Assembly: GCA_030765055.1 (NCBI GenBank)
Contig: CM060958.1
Span: forward strand, 106,647,590-106,711,589
DNA from: Mantis religiosa
Taxonomy: Eukaryota; Arthropoda; Insecta; Mantodea; Mantidae
DNA: 64,000 nt
Reading direction: 5' to 3'
The notes under the pieces are model-generated. The model had not been told where the DNA came from. It did no database searches and saw only the letters and a list, made by a program, of their open reading frames with translations. Shown piece after piece: positions 44,647 to 55,260 of the stretch. Position 1 is the stretch's first letter, and each line of letters starts with the position of its first letter. The position numbers and the translations under genes are program-made.

Positions 44647-46494
44647 TATGTTCAGCCTGGACTTTTATGGATCTTGCACTGTTTTCTTATTCACAAAGAT
44701 GTTTGTCTTTAAGTGGCATTGTTCTTTGCCATTTGTGGGTATTTTAGTGCCATTTGATAACAGAAACCACATATTTAAAATATTGAAATATATAATTAAT
44801 ATTTTACGTAAAGTTTCGATTGAATTGCCTAAAAAATAGTCTTGATATAGACGTGTGATTAAATTATACATACTGCTCACCACTTCACCAATATATGAAT
44901 ATAGCATCTTTCCTTTCAGTTTGCTTACAATTAATGACATTTTCATATGTTTATGAATAAAATATGAAGATAAAAAAGAATTTAATGTTTTAGAAGCGCA
45001 GATCGACACACGCGCGCGCACGTAATTAACACTAATTAAGATAATGACATTTTTATCCCCTTTAATTTTAAAACACGGGGATAAGCCTAAAGAACACAAA
45101 TGTTTGTTATTATCAACCTCTCGATAAGTTATCATATGCGTCTTGCAATCAGAAGTGACGTTTCCAACTCTAACAACAGAATATGAACTTGCCCAGTCTT
45201 CTGAGCATGTTTTAGAAACTGCCACCTCATCTGAAACAAACTGTACTCGTTCCATTGAGCAAGCATCCAAATCATCTGTCCTGCACTTCTTCACGCCAGG
45301 AAACCTAGAGGCAAATGAGAATAAAGTAATGGAAAGGAAATCAAGGCAGGCGAGAAACTACTCCAGCATTCGCCTACGAACCAGAGAATACAAGAAAACT
45401 AAGTTCAGAGCGAATAGTCTATGAGAATTAAGCCTGGAACATCGAATGCAATCATCACAGGCCTCTCTCTCGATTGCATAAATTAAAGTATAATTGCTTT
45501 CCCTCCTAAGGTAATTTATTATATAGAGAATTACATTGATTTTATTGTTGCTGTAGTGTTCATATTAATTCTAAAATTTAAATCTTGATCTTGATCTGGC
45601 CGAAGCAATATACCACATATTGGAATACGAAAATTCACTGCTCTTAATTTAATAATTTAACCACATCTGTGTGTAATTTCTTGCAGTCATTTGCAGCATT
45701 GTAACACCAAATTTTTATCTTTACTAGGAAATGCGAACGTTAAAAACGAAACACACTAGTACTGTACAAACATTTCCATTATTAAGTTTGCTGTTAAACT
45801 CTGCTAACATCGAGTTAAATGTTTAATAATGGTTTGCAAAACCGCCCTAAGGGCTGTTAACAGTAGTTGTTCGCAAAGCGACCCAAAGGCAGCACATTGC
45901 AATCGCTACTGCAGAGAGTAAACAAAATCTCAACATCCATCAGCCAACCAGAATGAAAGGTCAACGCAGTTCACTTCACTAAAATTTCTCCGCTAATGAT
46001 TGCAGTTTCGTTTAAGCGGAGCGCTTTACAATTAGAATTCTTGTCCATTTACTTCTGTATGTCTCAACTTTTGTTGTTAAAGTTGTTTTTTCTGTTAGAA
46101 GGAACTTTTCCTTCATTGTAACAGCATTCCGCTTCATCCAGCGTGCTTCGTCTACATACTTGGTGGTTCGTGGAGGAGGAAACACTTCCTTTCCTGGGCT
46201 TCTGAAGATATGTGTTGCTTTGAATTTCCACTTTCCCAAAAATATAAACGTCTGCAGAGAATTGCTATTAAGGATATCTGGGGTGGCCGGATATAACACA
46301 CTGAGAATAATTCAATTTCAAATCAGTTTATTTATATTTCCAAATATCAAATGGGAGAAATGTAAATCCTAGTTTAAACAATTATTTCTACAGTTCATTT
46401 TTTGTGACATATGTTGTTACTTATATTTCCTGTGGGCATATCTTAGTATTTTGAGAACAAAACGAACGTGCTGGTTTCCTGACCATGGTAGCAT
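44647..46494. other. No recognised feature; long but unmatched open frames
   Basis: A 209-codon minus frame at 44665-45294 and a 93-codon plus frame at 45143-45424 overlap. The plus frame is charged at its end (RKSRQARNYSSIRLRTREYKK) but I recognise neither. CACACGCGCGCGCACG near 45010 is a short purine/pyrimidine alternation. A 95-codon minus frame at 46012-46299 is also unmatched. Confidence 0.35.
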
Positions 46495-46504
46495 TTTCAA
46501 GACT

Positions 46505-46733
46505 GCTCGTCTAGGTAGTGCAGATGTTAGCGTATCTGCCTCACGTTTAAGAGGTCGCAAGTTCGAATCTCGGTACCTGGATAAGGCTTTCTGCAGGGTT
46601 TACCGTTACCCTATAGACGAATGTCATTTAACTCTAAGCTCCATGGACTACGGACTCGTTTGAGCATTATTTCGCCCATTTCATTCATAGTCCGATATGT
46701 CAACCTTGGAGGATATAAACCACAAAAAGAAAC
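46505..46733 (+). repeat. SINE-A6 with imperfect target duplication
   Basis: SINE-A with a short deletion just after the B box (AAGTTCGAATCTCGGTACC). TTTCAAGACT before and TTTCAAAACT after (46495-46504 and 46734-46743), one difference. More diverged than A1 or A5. Confidence 0.85.
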
Positions 46734-46897
46734 TTTCAAAACTAGTTGGAGGACACCACGTAAACACAGTGACGTGTCTCTTGAGGATAACAAACTATCC
46801 CCTACGTCCTAATAAGTCTATCTGTATCTTTTAGTGATGTATTTTATAACTTAAGCTCACAATTTACATATATTTCATTTCGATCAACTTAAACTTA

Positions 46898-47070
46898 ATG
46901 GAAATTAATTGTTCTTTCACACTAGCTGTGTGTACGACGCACTATGAAAGGGTAGAGCCAGACTGAAAAGTTCAATGCCATAGCCGGGATTTCAACCACG
47001 GATCTTATGGTCCCCGTCCAGCCGCTCTAACCATTGAGTTACTACGGCCAACGTGCCAACATGACATTAA
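46898..47070 (-). repeat. SINE-E1
   Basis: Minus-strand tRNA-like head with AACTCAATGGTTAGAGCGGC as A-box region and GGTTGAAATCCCGGC as B-box region, a short body (TATGGCATTGAACTTTTCAG), a CACAC...GTGTG stem and the 3' end GAACAATTAATTTCCATTAA. Short for a SINE, about 170 bp. Confidence 0.7.
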
Positions 47071-47209
47071 ATTCTCCAACTCACTTGTGTTTTCCCGGTA
47101 AACCATTAGGAGTTCTCATAAACACATGAGACAACTACCTTAATGACGACTTACTATGCTGTGAGTACTTTAAGGCCCGGGCTTTATAGTTCGGACCACT
47201 ATTAGGTAC

Positions 47210-47395
47210 AATTAATGGAAATTAATTGTTCTTTCACACTAGCCGTGTGTAGGACGAACTATGAAATGGTAGAGTCAGACTAAAAAATTCAATGTATAGC
47301 CGGGATTTGAACAACGTATCTTCTGGATCTTCAAATCCCGGCTATGGCATTGAATTTTTTAGTCTGGCACTACCCTTTTAACTTAAATTCGTTTT
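47210..47395. repeat. SINE-E2/E3 head-to-head inverted pair
   Basis: A minus-strand SINE-E truncated in its head (about 47210-47320) is followed directly by a plus-strand fragment (about 47333-47390). The arms GCCGGGATTTGAA and TTCAAATCCCGGC, with flanking AAAAAATTCAATG and CATTGAATTTTTTAGTC, form a near-perfect palindrome with a loop of under 20 bp. The transcript or single-stranded DNA could fold into a hairpin with a stem of about 38 bp. Confidence 0.7.
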
Positions 47396-47530
47396 GCGAT
47401 TCATATACTGTAGCGAAATTAATCAACTCACCTCTCTGAAATTTAAACGTAAGACTAGACAGTTATGCCCTTATTTGACGTCGAAAACATCTCTTACATA
47501 AAATGAGACCTGAAGCTTTCCCGGCGACGA

Positions 47531-48118
47531 ATATGCTCAAGTTGTTCTCGGGAGGCAAGTCAGGTGAAAAGACGATTAGAAATAAGTTTAATTCAACCTG
47601 AGAAGCCTGGGCTGGCAGAGTATTGTTTTGATAACGACCATAGAGCCAACTTTAGGGAGCCAACCATCTTGGCAAAATGTAATAGCTACTGGGAGCGGAG
47701 AATTAAGGAGGCTTTGGTCATTTCCTCCGAGAAGAGACGCTTAATCGTGATGCTGGATTTCAGTTCAGCTCCTGTTGGAAACAGGCCTTAAATGTGGAAA
47801 TCCGTCGACTTATCAGGCACAGATCAATACAGCTGGATAATCAAGTTAAGTAGTTACGTTTCTTTGACCCAAATAATTTTCTATACCCAAACCATCTCCC
47901 GACGTGACATTTAATTTACTGAAAACAGTATTTTGTTCAGTAATTCGAATTTTGATAGTGTTTTGTCTTTGTTTATATTTGTGTCATATCAAGTTATACA
48001 ATTTGTGATTATAACATTTATTAAAATATCATGATGGGAGAGATGCACACACCCGAAACGTCGAATTCTAATCGTCTTTTCACCTGGCTTGCTTCCCGAA
48101 AACAACTTGAGCATCTCT
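47531..48118 (+). mobile_element. PLE-2: 3' end of a Penelope-like element with inverted flanks
   Basis: A short coding piece of the GIY-YIG region lies between inverted copies of a 45-bp sequence: TGCTCAAGTTGTTCTCGGGA at the left and its inverse form (TGCTCAAGTTGTTTTCGGGA) at the right, both running to AGGTGAAAAGACGATTAGAA. Penelope-like elements are known for terminal repeats in direct or inverted arrangement. The RT domain is missing. Confidence 0.55.
47564..47791 (+). pseudogene. PLE-2 GIY-YIG region C-terminal fragment
   Basis: The frame reads GLAEYCFDNDHRANFREPTI and AKCNSYWERRIKEALVISSE, then LDFSSAPVGNRP. It matches the end of GIY-YIG domains in Penelope-like and related retroelements: (S).(A)EHC...H..(N)F....IL.....Y..R.IKEA.EI....(N)...G...S..W.P. 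The upstream GIY motif and the RT are absent. The first Met is not a true start. Confidence 0.6.
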
Positions 48119-48758
48119 TACATTTTTACACATTTTAATGTAGGTTAATAGCATCCCACTAGTACTTGATATTTCGCCAAAATATCACATAATCCTTCCG
48201 TCGTGCTTGTTTGGATTAAGGGACAAATCCGCTAGTCACTTTTCGGATTAATGGATAGGAATGAGATAGACTGTGTGTTGTTTACAAATCGGAAGCCAGT
48301 TCAGATGCGTGACCTAGCCCGACTTGTTTGTAATGTTGCTGACTACCACAACCACATTATATGTGCTAAATCATTTCATTATTAATTTTCCAAAAACCTT
48401 TGCCATACCACATACCAAAATTATGTCAAAAACAGGTTACTCTAGTTATCTAACAAGTAGAAAACTATTATCTTAACACTCTTCTTAAATTAAACACCTA
48501 AATTTGGGACAACAGGTAGGCTTTTCTTCCTGTAATTGCTGATCCAGGAATAAAATGCCATTATACGTTTTGTTTATAATATTTTATGATAAATGTATAG
48601 GAATAAATAATAAGTTCCTTCTGCCTGGTATATAGGTATGAGAGACTGTGATTTTGTGATTTAAATATAGGGTGATATAATCGCATGTACATCAAAACAC
48701 AAATGTAAACTAAAGTAAAATATATAAAGAATTAGTACCTTATACTGTTATATATATA
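48119..48758. other. No recognised feature
   Basis: AT-rich sequence ending in a short TATATATA run at the target site of mariner-H. Confidence 0.4.
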
Positions 48759-49194
48759 CGAGGGGGGATCCAAAAGAAACCGGATTGTTGTCATAAAAAC
48801 TTTATTGATGAACATTTTTACACAATTACTTCAGTCACCTTCAAAATACTGTCCATTACATGCACTGCACTTGTCAAGTCTCTTTTCCCACTGTTGGAAG
48901 CATGTTTGGAACACTTCAAGTTTGATATTGTCCAGTGTCCTTTGCGAAGCTGCTTTTACCGCCTACACATCGTCATAACGCTCCCCTTTTAGCGTTTTTT
49001 TTTTCATTCGTGGAAATAGGAAAACGTCGCCCGGGCTAGGTCCGGCGAATACGGAGCGTGGGGAACGACAGACCACCTCTGAGATGCCAAATAGTGGGTC
49101 ACTCGTAAGGTCGTGTGTGCTGGAGCGTGGTCGTGAAGCAGAAACCAGTCACGTGATCACCAAATTTCTGGGCGAAACTGGGTAACTGGGCCAT
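48759..49194 (-). mobile_element. Mariner-H, 3' fragment cut by SINE-B3
   Basis: Starts after TA with CGAGGGGGGATCCAAAAGAA and carries on the minus strand a decayed C-terminus of a mariner transposase: HDHAPAHTTL-like second-Asp region with RVTHYL, HAPYSPDLA, a T-run frameshift, then KLEVFQTCFQQWEKRLDKC and CNGQYFEGD. The left TIR and tail are kept. The rest is lost beyond the SINE-B copy. Confidence 0.7.
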
Positions 49195-49655
49195 CCCCGG
49201 AGGAAGGATGAGGTGAGAGGGAACAGAGGGAGGTTGAACCAAGGCACCATGACAGTGCAGAGGGCAGGGTTCCTGCTATTTACCGGTTAGAAACTCCCTG
49301 GCTGGTCAGCACAACCGACCAGTCGCCGTGGTCCTGTAACGGTCCCCCAGGTCGAACCAGACACCTTGCTGTCAAAGGAGGAAATTTTAACAAGAGAATA
49401 TCATCCTGCCATGCCACGCCGAGACTTCCGTCGACACTTCTACCCTGGAAGAGACCACCAGATGAGAGTTGATACTGGAGATGACATGGAGGGGCAGGAA
49501 ATATGGGGATGTAATTAAAATAGCCAGCATTCTACAGGCAACCCGGGGAAATCCCCGAGAATACCCATGGGCCAGTGAGGCTGGTAACGGAAATCTAAAC
49601 CTGACCTCCCGAATGCGGGCCACAGATGAAATCCATGAGCCATCCCACTCGTAAA
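49195..49655 (-). repeat. SINE-B copy 3
   Basis: Minus-strand copy with a recognisable tRNA-like head (GGGATGGCTCATGGATTTCA and a worn B box GGTTTAGATTTCCG) and a body matching copies 1 and 2 (CCAGGGTAGAAGTGTCGACG; CTCATCCTTCCTCCGGGG). It joins mariner-H at its 3' side without the AATCC tail, so the junction may include a deletion. Confidence 0.65.
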
Positions 49656-49761
49656 TAAATTATAAATATGAGACCTAATTAATTGCTTGACAATTATGAA
49701 ATACTGTGCTAACCATATTAAATTTATTTTATTTTATTATTTAATTGAATGTCATATTGGC

Positions 49762-49923
49762 ACGTTGGCAATAGTAGCTCAATGACTAGAGCGGCTGAAC
49801 GGAGACCAAAAGATCCGTGGTTTAAATCCCGGCTATGCCATTGAATTTTTCAGTCTGACTCTATCTTTCCATACTTTAGCCTACACACGGGAAGTGTGAA
49901 AGAACAATTAATTTCAATTTAAA
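49762..49923 (+). repeat. SINE-E4
   Basis: tRNA-like head GTAGCTCAATGACTAGAGCG (A box), GTGGTTTAAATCCCGG (B box), body TGCCATTGAATTTTTCAGTC, then CACACGGGAAGTGTGAAAGA and AATTAATTTCAATTTAA at the 3' end. It matches E1 along its length in the opposite orientation. Confidence 0.75.
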
Positions 49924-51184
49924 GACTTAATTTAAAAATTCTTAAAATTAGGAAAGCCATCTTGAAATAAAGAATTTAACTGCTTATTACACAAAAATAT
50001 TTCATGAATTCTGGGAATTTTCCGACATTTTTTAATTAATGTACGCGTTTAACGTATCTGCGTTAAATTGAATTATATTGGAAGAGCTTGTGGGGTCATC
50101 TTAATTATGAATTAATTGTTTATAATTTGTAAACCGTAAGAGATGTTACTATACAAAGATGTAGATCTCACTGAATCATACAATTTATATACAATAAGGA
50201 TTATTTTCGCGTCGATATCAATCTGCTACATATTATAGCTTTCAAATGTTAATTACTTTATACAATTTCAGCTGTAAGAATCGCTATTCTTTTTTTGTTC
50301 AGTGTCTTGCAAAGAGAGCAGTACTTCAAAGCCAACATACACATGACTCAAACATTTGACTGTCGCGTACGTATATTGCATTCCCTTATTCTCCATTAAT
50401 CTAAGAGGAGAGATGTATTAAAAATTATGAAAATGTTTATCTCGATTAGTATCAATTGGAAAGCAGAGTTAGTCTTGGGAGAATATTTTTGAAGAATGAG
50501 TGAGAAAGTAATGTGAATGTAACATCATAAAATTTTATTTACCCCCGCTACTATTCTTGGAACTTTTAAAAATGACGAGTTGAAACATTTTAATGTAGGA
50601 ATGGAGGTTCCGGAGCCAAAAATTTGAGGTGGGCGCAATTTTTTGGCCCACGTGATCTCCAGAATTAAACTTCATCGTCAGGCACGGAGGGAACAAATAG
50701 AAAGTTAATTGAAAAGAAATGAGGCAGTTGGGAAAATGACACTGTAGGTGCTAAAAATTCAAATATGTTTTGTGTTAAATAAGTTAGGAAGCGAGATTTT
50801 CAGCACAATGGCAAACCTTTGAAAATCGTTTAGACAAGGCTGTCGTAACAATTTTTACCTGTCTCAATAAGCGGCCTGTTTCGCCTATATTCCATGGAAC
50901 GTTCATTTATCTCTGACAGCTCCTACCGTACAGCCCTAGTAATTATGTATATAAGTTACTAGAGTAATTTCAACAGAAACAAATTTTGTTTTGTCTGACA
51001 TCGTATTGGCCAGCTAATATAATTTTACTTTGAAACTTTTACTTGTTATACCACGTACTTAAGAGTCAGAGAAAATAGTGTATTCCAACTGAAAATTCGA
51101 TTTTGCATATACAAACACAATTAGCCGTTTGGAATACCTGATCTTTACTTTTAACTTTCACTAAGCTTCTACAGCCACAACGTA
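49924..51184. other. No recognised feature
   Basis: AT-rich, no motif on either strand. Confidence 0.4.
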
Positions 51185-51387
51185 CGAGGGCTGTTCATTA
51201 AAGAATGATCACTTTTTTTTTTTTTTTTTTTGTCAACGTACCTTTACTCATCCTCATATTTTTGATGGTCATTCTCAAAATAGTCTCCCCTGAATGCGAT
51301 GCCATTGTCCCACCGTTTCTGCTAGTCTTCAAAGACATGCTAGAAACTAGTTTTGAGAGATCCTTTAAAACCGCCTCCGCAGCCTAT
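51185..51387 (-). mobile_element. Mariner-A3, terminal fragment
   Basis: Left TIR CGAGGGCTGTTCATTAAAGA after TA, a T run of about 20, then the transposase C-terminal region as in A1/A2/A4 up to the GCCTCCGCAGCC position. There it stops abruptly at a 5'-truncated SINE-A. No right end remains. Confidence 0.8.
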
Positions 51388-51546
51388 GGTTTTTTTCGGG
51401 GTTTTCCCTTATCCTAAAAGACGAACGGCGGGTGACTCTAAGCTCTATGGACCCTGGGCTCATGTGACCATCATTTCACGCATTCCATTCATCGTCCGAT
51501 ATGACAACGTTGGAGGACGTAAATTAAAAAAAAAAAAAAAAAAAAA
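51388..51546 (+). repeat. SINE-A7, 5'-truncated
   Basis: Begins in the SINE-A body (GGTTTTTTTCGGGGTTTTCC) without the tRNA head, runs through CTCTAAGCTCTATGGACC and GACAACGTTGGAGGACG to an A tail of about 20. It separates fragments of two different mariner families. Confidence 0.85.
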
Positions 51547-51700
51547 GCGTATGACCCAGAAACCAAGCAAGCGTCAAGCCAGTGGAGGACTCCGAACTCT
51601 CCCAGGCCAAAAAAAGCTAGGCAAGTGAGGTCAAATGTGAAGACGTTCATCATTGTCTTTTTTGAAGTTCGTGGAATTGTGCCCGGGCACAGTAAACCAA
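51547..51700 (+). pseudogene. Mariner-G transposase central fragment
   Basis: Plus-strand reading AYDPETKQASSQWRTPNSPR, continuing PKKARQVRSNVKTFIIVFFE and VRGIV. This is the segment that follows the first catalytic Asp in the mariner group with the YGYDPETK..SSQWK.P.SPRPKKARQ signature. Neither neighbouring catalytic box is present. No other copy in the window belongs clearly to this group. It begins exactly after the tail of SINE-A7. Confidence 0.7.
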
Positions 51701-52284
51701 ATCCTCTCTGTACAAATGCAATCCAGTCCAATGTAATTTTGACAATTGTTATAGAACTGGATAGTGATTAATATAGAAGAAATAGAAAATACTTAATGGG
51801 AATCCTTTGAAAGCAAGAAAACAAGACTTCCAAAAATATTTTATATTCTTGCTACAGCTTTCATTGTATCAGAACAAATCCTCGTTGGTGCATATCAATT
51901 TGAATGTTAGGTAACATAACAAGTTTAAGTAAACAATTTGCAAACCTCTTGTCTCACATGTTGCATCTGTGTATATCGTACACGAAACTTACAGAAAGTT
52001 AGCACAGGGCTAACATTCCTGCCATGACTAGGAACAATGAGCTCTTTGAATGCTTTATTGTCTTCCGTCCCTACAAACAAAGGCTATTGTGATTTTGAGG
52101 TCGAACCTATGACCCCGAGTCTGCTATCTGTGATGAACAAACAACAACCACATGAATGGGATTGTCTGCTCATTATTCAGCTACCGAAGATGAGCACAGA
52201 ATTGCTTGTTTGGGTCCAACCGCAACAGGCCAAATGATACACTCTTGGAACGACAGGCAGCAATTGGGGGAAAAGTAACTAATT
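51701..52284. other. No recognised feature
   Basis: AT-rich spacer before SINE-C1. Confidence 0.4.
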
Positions 52285-52565
52285 TACTGGGTTGGCTACG
52301 TGGCTCAGTGGGTGGAGTACCTGCCTACCATGCTATGGGTCCCGGGTTGGATTCCCGGCGTTGGGGTGGGGAGTTTTCTCCGAACAAGATAATTCCTCAT
52401 CTTCCCCAGGGTCTGGAAGTATGAATGAGAATGCGAATGTGTGCGTGATTTAACGATTAAAACCCAACGACTACGAGTTAACACCTTCGATATGTTCCAA
52501 AGGAGAACGGCCGCCGATATGACCACGAGAGTTAAAGGTGGGGTATAAATGGAACAACAAACATG
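52285..52565 (+). repeat. SINE-C1
   Basis: tRNA-like head (TACGTGGCTCAGTGGGTGGA; CCGGGTTGGATTCCCGG) followed by a body with TTTTCTCCGAACAAGATAAT and a strongly conserved 3' block GAGTTAACACCTTCGATATG, then CAAAGGAGAACGGCCGCCG and GGGGTATAAATGGAACAA. The 3' block is shared with SINE-C2. Confidence 0.8.
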
Positions 52566-52651
52566 TGAGATCGGAACAGACAAGACGGAATCCCTGAAAG
52601 AAATGGTAATTATGATTTTCTCGAAATCTTATTTCATAAAAAATGTAGTTA

Positions 52652-53562
52652 GGAGGCGTGTCCATAAAATAAGTTCTCCAACTTTATTTAATATAGAAAA
52701 CATGTTTATTGTCAATGAATGTTACACTGATGGAAAGGCGGAACTTACAGCTTTTAGCAACGTAATCACCATTGCGATCGATGTGCTTTTGCATGCGCTG
52801 TGACAGTTTTTGTATACCCTTGTCATAGCACTCTCCCGCCAAGTTGCGCAGGTAGCGCTCAACCTCGTTTTTTTCAAATCATCTTCGGTCTGGAAATGTG
52901 TTCCACCCAGGTGTGACTTCAACTCAGGAAACACATGATGATCACTAGGTGCTAAGTCTGGACTGTAGGGAGAATGGGTAAGGATGTCCCATCCGTTTAT
53001 GGTCTTCGGTGGGCATTTTGGAGACCCACCTCACACACACCTTGCGATAATGCAAATGTTCGGTCAAAATCTTGTCAATCGTAGTCTTACTGACTTCAGG
53101 GATAAGTTCGCACAGCTCGCGAACTGTAACACGTCGATCTTCAAGCATTTCTTGCTCCACTTTTGCAATTGTTTCGGCTGAAACCGAAGGCCGACCAGAA
53201 CGCTGTTCGTCATGGGCGTCTGTACGTCCGTCTTTGAACTCTCTGACCCACTTTCGCACGTTTTTGACGTCCATACACTGTGGCCCATAGACTTCGCATA
53301 ACTGATGATGAATTTCAGTGCGGGTAGTGCCCTTGGCGCTCAAAAAACGGATCACTGCACGCAACTCGCACTTGGCGGCGGAAGTGATAGGAAGCTCCAT
53401 CGCAAACGACTGCCCAGCCAAGACTAATGATTGCAACGGGTTCGTTGTGGTAGGGATTTGAAGGGGTGAAACCAAGCTACACGTCATTGTTGCCGGATCT
53501 CGCATAATAGCGTTCCTCACGGCTCCAGCGCCTTGAAGACCTTACTTTACGGACACGTCTCG
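52652..53562 (-). mobile_element. Mariner-B2, internally deleted
   Basis: Ends GGAGGCGTGTCCATAAAATA (left, after TA) and the inverse of CGAGACGTGTCCGTAAAGTA (right, before TA). About 910 bp. It carries the HTH half and C-terminus of the same transposase as B1 with the catalytic middle missing. Confidence 0.88.
52722..53520 (-). pseudogene. Mariner-B2 transposase, catalytic core deleted
   Basis: The first frame has an extended N-terminal Met, but the likely start is MELPITSAAKCELRAVIRFL. HTH: TEIHHQLCEVYGPQCMDVKN, EFKDGRTDAHDEQRSGRPSV, EQEMLEDRRVTVRELCELIP, ending RWVSKMPTEDHKR. It then jumps to MGHPYPFSLQ, which is the ...HPYSPDLAPSD region in a shifted frame. A second frame resumes FPELKSHLGGTHFQTEDDLK. 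The segment with the first two catalytic Asp is gone, as in B1, and about 35 further bases are lost. A DNA-binding half is still open for about 145 codons. Confidence 0.82.
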
Positions 53563-53970
53563 TATACCCTTGCTTCAAGGAATACTTCTATGAAACTAGT
53601 TGGAAATCTTGCACAAATTGAACATTTTGTTTTTAATTCTTTATTATATATCATGAGTTATTTAAAATTACCATTGCTTATCTCTCAAATGAAATAAGGA
53701 AATAAAAACAACATTCACAGGTATGAAAATATTATAAGTGTATAAGCCCATTTAAGAAACTATGGCCTTCAAAATAAGCTTGCAGCCTTTAAATAGGAAT
53801 CCCATATTATGATGTAATAGCATGGCCAAGTGTTTGTTACATTACGATATGTAAATTTCTCCCGATAAACTGTAACGTAAATTATATGCTTAAGATTTTA
53901 TTCTCTTTTATTCTTTTGCTCTGTGATTCCCATTCTTTTCCAACGCAGGCGATAGTACCAAAATACGAGA
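53563..53970. other. No recognised feature
   Basis: AT-rich spacer. Confidence 0.4.
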
Positions 53971-53982
53971 AATAACAGCGTT

Positions 53983-54231
53983 TTTTTTTTTTTTTTTTTT
54001 TTTTTGTAATTTACGTCCTCCAACGTTAAGTCATATCGGACGATGAATGGAATGGATGAAATGATGCTCAAATGAGTCCGGGGTCCATAGAGTTACCCGA
54101 CATTCGTCTTTCAGGATGAGGGAAAACCCCGGAAAGAACCTTATCCAGGTAACTCACCCTGACCGAGATTCGAACTCGGGACCTCTTGAACGTGAGGCAG
54201 ACACTCTACCACCACGTTACCGAGGCGGGCC
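53983..54231 (-). repeat. SINE-A8, full length with 12-bp target duplication
   Basis: Minus-strand full SINE-A: tail of about 23 T on the plus strand, then TTTACGTCCTCCAACGTTAA through GAGATTCGAACTCGGGACC and the head GTTACCGAGGCGGGCC. AATAACAGCGTT occurs on both sides (53971-53982 and 54232-54243). A recent-looking copy. Confidence 0.92.
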
Positions 54232-54537
54232 AATAACAGCGTTGTCACATTATAATTAGTGCTGCGCGATTTAATCGATTAACCGAAACGATTAATCGAA
54301 ACTCTTTTAGCCAAATTTGGCCCTCTTTGTTCCGATGTATTGCTTCCAATCTAAACAGCCTTTCCAACTCATCAAGCTTTCACTAGATTTTGAACTTGCA
54401 AACAATATAACTCCTGATAGCTAAAAGAAATCACTCTGAACCCCGAGGGAGTCTAAATAACATTTCTGTTGTAGAATATGCTAAGAGGTACATAACTACA
54501 AACAGATGCTGACAGAGAGGTTTCTTTCCTTATAGCT

Positions 54538-54806
54538 TATGTGTGACAACAAATCGTAGCTCAGTCGTTAGAGCACCTGCCTGCCGTGCTAGGGGTCCCA
54601 GGTTCAATTCCCGTCGGTGGAAGTGGGGATTTTTCTCCGACCAAGATAATTCCACATCATCCCCATAGTCTGTAAGATCATCTGCATGATCTAATGATTT
54701 AAATCCAACGAAAACGAGTTAACACCTTCGATATGTTCCAAAGGAGAACCGCCGCCGATATGACCATTGCAGTTAAAGGCGGGGTATAAATGGAACAAAT
54801 ATATAA
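54538..54806 (+). repeat. SINE-C2 nested in the hAT-like element
   Basis: tRNA-like head CGTAGCTCAGTCGTTAGAGC and CAGGTTCAATTCCCGT, body with TTTTTCTCCGACCAAGATAA, and the same 3' block as SINE-C1 (GAGTTAACACCTTCGATATG ... GGGGTATAAATGGAACAA). The target duplication is not clear. Confidence 0.8.
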
Positions 54807-55034
54807 CATATCAGTATACAACTGATCATTTATTACTTGCTAGCATAAACTGAACTGTACAACCTCGAACCGAACACTTCGCTTACGCAGCTATGGAAAC
54901 AACAGCTGATCCCTCTTCTCAGTAACTTTGATGTAAACTGCAGTAAGAGTTTCTGAGTTCCTGACAGTGAGCGAAAATTTTGTGTTAAAAAAGTTATAAT
55001 AAGGAAAAACCTTTTGTGCTGACCAGAATTAAAA

Positions 55035-55260
55035 TTATGGCATCCAAAATTTGCGAGGGAAACTGAGTGTACATTTTGGTTTTAAGCTAAATGAATCTGG
55101 TAAAATCTGGTTGTAAAATTTGTGGGAAATCATTTAATATAGTTGTTTGAATTATCATTTGAAACACTCCCATCCATTTCAAAGTGCTTACGAATCATAT
55201 CCAACTGTTCCTCAGGCATCGCAGTCTGATCTACACCTTGCACCTAATTTTCGTACAGAT
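55035..55260 (+). pseudogene. zf-BED remnant of the hAT-like transposase
   Basis: The plus strand reads, with one shift, HFGFKLNESGKI then GCKICGKSFN, and with a further shift YHLKHSHPF. BED fingers have aromatic-rich W..F, then C-x2-C and H-x3-5-H; here CKIC and H-x3-H fit. Stops and shifts show decay. The pairing with hAT ends and target duplication supports the call. Confidence 0.5.

Noticed and set aside
44665..45294. 209-codon host-like frame on the minus strand
   Set aside because: No recognisable domain, low-complexity edges, and an overlapping frame on the other strand; not enough to call a gene.
46898..49923. Pair of inverted repeats spanning 3 kb as a large TIR transposon
   Set aside because: The matching ends are SINE-E1 and SINE-E4, independent SINE copies in opposite orientation with tRNA-like heads.
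52945..53520. Intact 191-residue gene
   Set aside because: It is the HTH half of mariner-B2 with a spurious upstream start and an out-of-frame end after the deletion.
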